From Anolis sagrei (taxonomy: Eukaryota; Chordata; Lepidosauria; Squamata; Anolidae), in contig NC_090023.1 of the NCBI RefSeq assembly GCF_037176765.1, forward strand, positions 51,972,866-52,036,865: a stretch of DNA of 64,000 nucleotides, in the 5' to 3' direction. How positions within the stretch are numbered: position 1 is the first letter of the stretch; every line of letters begins with the position of its first letter. The position numbers and the translations under genes were made by a program. The notes below the pieces were generated by a model that was given only the letters and a program-made list of their open reading frames with translations, was not told where the DNA came from and did not search any database. This document shows, one piece after another, positions 63,165-64,000 of the stretch.

Positions 63165-63675
63165 TCCCCAATGTGAAGTGGCTCCATCTATACTGCCTTA
63201 CTGGAACTCATTGCCCAGTGAGATTAGGCAAGCCCTCGCCCTAGCAACCTTCAAGAAGGATCTCAAAACCTGGCTTTTCCGTTGCGCTTTTGGAGAGTAA
63301 CCATACATCTATTCTTTGTTGCTCCCCCTCAATGTTTGTCCCTATAGGACACTTCTCCCTGCGTGTTTGAAGGCCTGTTTTTACAACCCTGTTTTTTATG
63401 AGCCTCTCCCTCACAAATAATCTGCTCCACTCCTATCTCACCCTGAGTTTTTAGCATTTTATCTTGTACATGTGGCCCGCTCATTGTCACTGTGATTGTG
63501 AATGATTTTTCATTGTATTTTTTACATTGTTTACTGTATTCTTATGTTTTATTAATCTTATTGTGTTGTTTTTTTGCTTTGGTTTTTATTTTATTGTAAT
63601 GCACTGTTGGGCTTGGCCTCATGTAAGCCGCCCCGAGTCCCCATTGGGGAGATGGAGGCGGGGTATAAAGAAAGA
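63165..63675 (+). mobile_element. L2-like LINE 3' fragment
   Basis: ACTGGAACTCATTGCCCAGT and AAACCTGGCTTTTCCGTTGC correspond to the W(N)SLP and KTWLF regions. The tail GCCGCCCCGAGTCCCCATTG and GGAGGCGGGGTATAAAGAAA follows. Confidence 0.8.
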
Positions 63676-63683
63676 TTCTTCTT

Positions 63684-63714
<31 letters not shown>

Positions 63715-63738
63715 TTATTATTATTATTATTATTATTA
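63674..63738 (+). repeat. (CTT)n followed by (ATT)n
   Basis: About 12 CTT units followed by about 9 ATT units at the end of the L2-like tail. The frames across it are pure microsatellite. Confidence 0.9.
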
Positions 63739-63742
63739 CAAT

Positions 63743-63885
63743 GCAGCTTGAAACTGCATTACATAATCAGTGTAGTACAGTCATATAATGCAGTTTAAGT
63801 GCACCAATCAGCATTATATGAATATTCAATGACCATATAATGCAGTTTCAAATTGCACTATATGGTCATATAGATGGGGCCTTAA
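63743..63885. mobile_element. Palindromic MITE-like repeat
   Basis: ATGCAGCTTGAAACTGCATT, CATATAATGCAGTTTAAGTG and ATATAATGCAGTTTCAAATT with the inverse ACTATATGGTCATATAG form overlapping hairpins, like a short nonautonomous repeat common in squamates. Confidence 0.5.
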
Positions 63886-64000
63886 AAGTACGTTAGCAGT
63901 TGTTTCTTAAGCTTCTTCTATCTGGGGGTCGGGACTCCAGGGGTGTGTGTGTGTCGTGAGCGGGATGTCAGAGTGGATGCCAAAGACCATCAGAAAACAG

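Overview
The window is vertebrate nuclear DNA, almost certainly from a squamate reptile and probably an iguanian lizard. It carries CR1, L2, BovB/RTE, R4-type and Penelope-like retroelements, Sauria-type tRNA SINEs, several hAT- and Tigger-like nonautonomous DNA elements, long TAA microsatellites, and one host gene with vertebrate exon structure. All identifications come from reading the sequence and from memory of the families; no database search was run.

The only host gene found is STYXL2 (also called DUSP27), on the minus strand. Its five coding exons are 62757-62651, 52647-52553, 41679-41448, 39255-39038 and 37328-34483. Every junction has GT/AG and the phases agree, giving a 1165-residue protein. 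It is a muscle pseudophosphatase: the usual HC of the P-loop reads SS. Introns 1 and 2 (about 10 and 11 kb) are packed with transposable elements.

Layout. 1-6190: a broken, internally shortened gammaretrovirus-like fossil (about 433-4863) lies between two arms (1-434 and 5757-6190) that are exact reverse complements. 6.2-16 kb: intergenic DNA with a hAT MITE, SINEs, a minisatellite and LINE fragments. 16.1-19.6 kb: a minus-strand CR1 LINE with an uninterrupted 957-codon ORF2 and the end of an esterase-type ORF1. 20-34 kb: nested Penelope, SINE, BovB, L2, CR1 and R4 fragments, a homopyrimidine tract and a near-perfect palindromic MITE. 34.5-62.8 kb: STYXL2. Intron 4 holds an inverted Penelope insertion. 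Intron 3 holds an R4 fragment. Intron 2 holds a SINE inside a Tigger-like element, a solo LTR inside a DNA element, a series of R4 tails joined by TAA repeats, and an almost full-length L2. Intron 1 holds CR1, RTE-like and hAT pieces. 62.9-64 kb: an L2-type tail, microsatellites and a MITE.

Most worth a second look: the identical inverted arms around the retroviral fossil; the serial R4 tails in TAA repeats, matching the target known for the related Dong element; the Penelope inverted dimer flanked by one target duplication; SINEs with different heads sharing one L2-like tail; and the intact CR1 ORF2.
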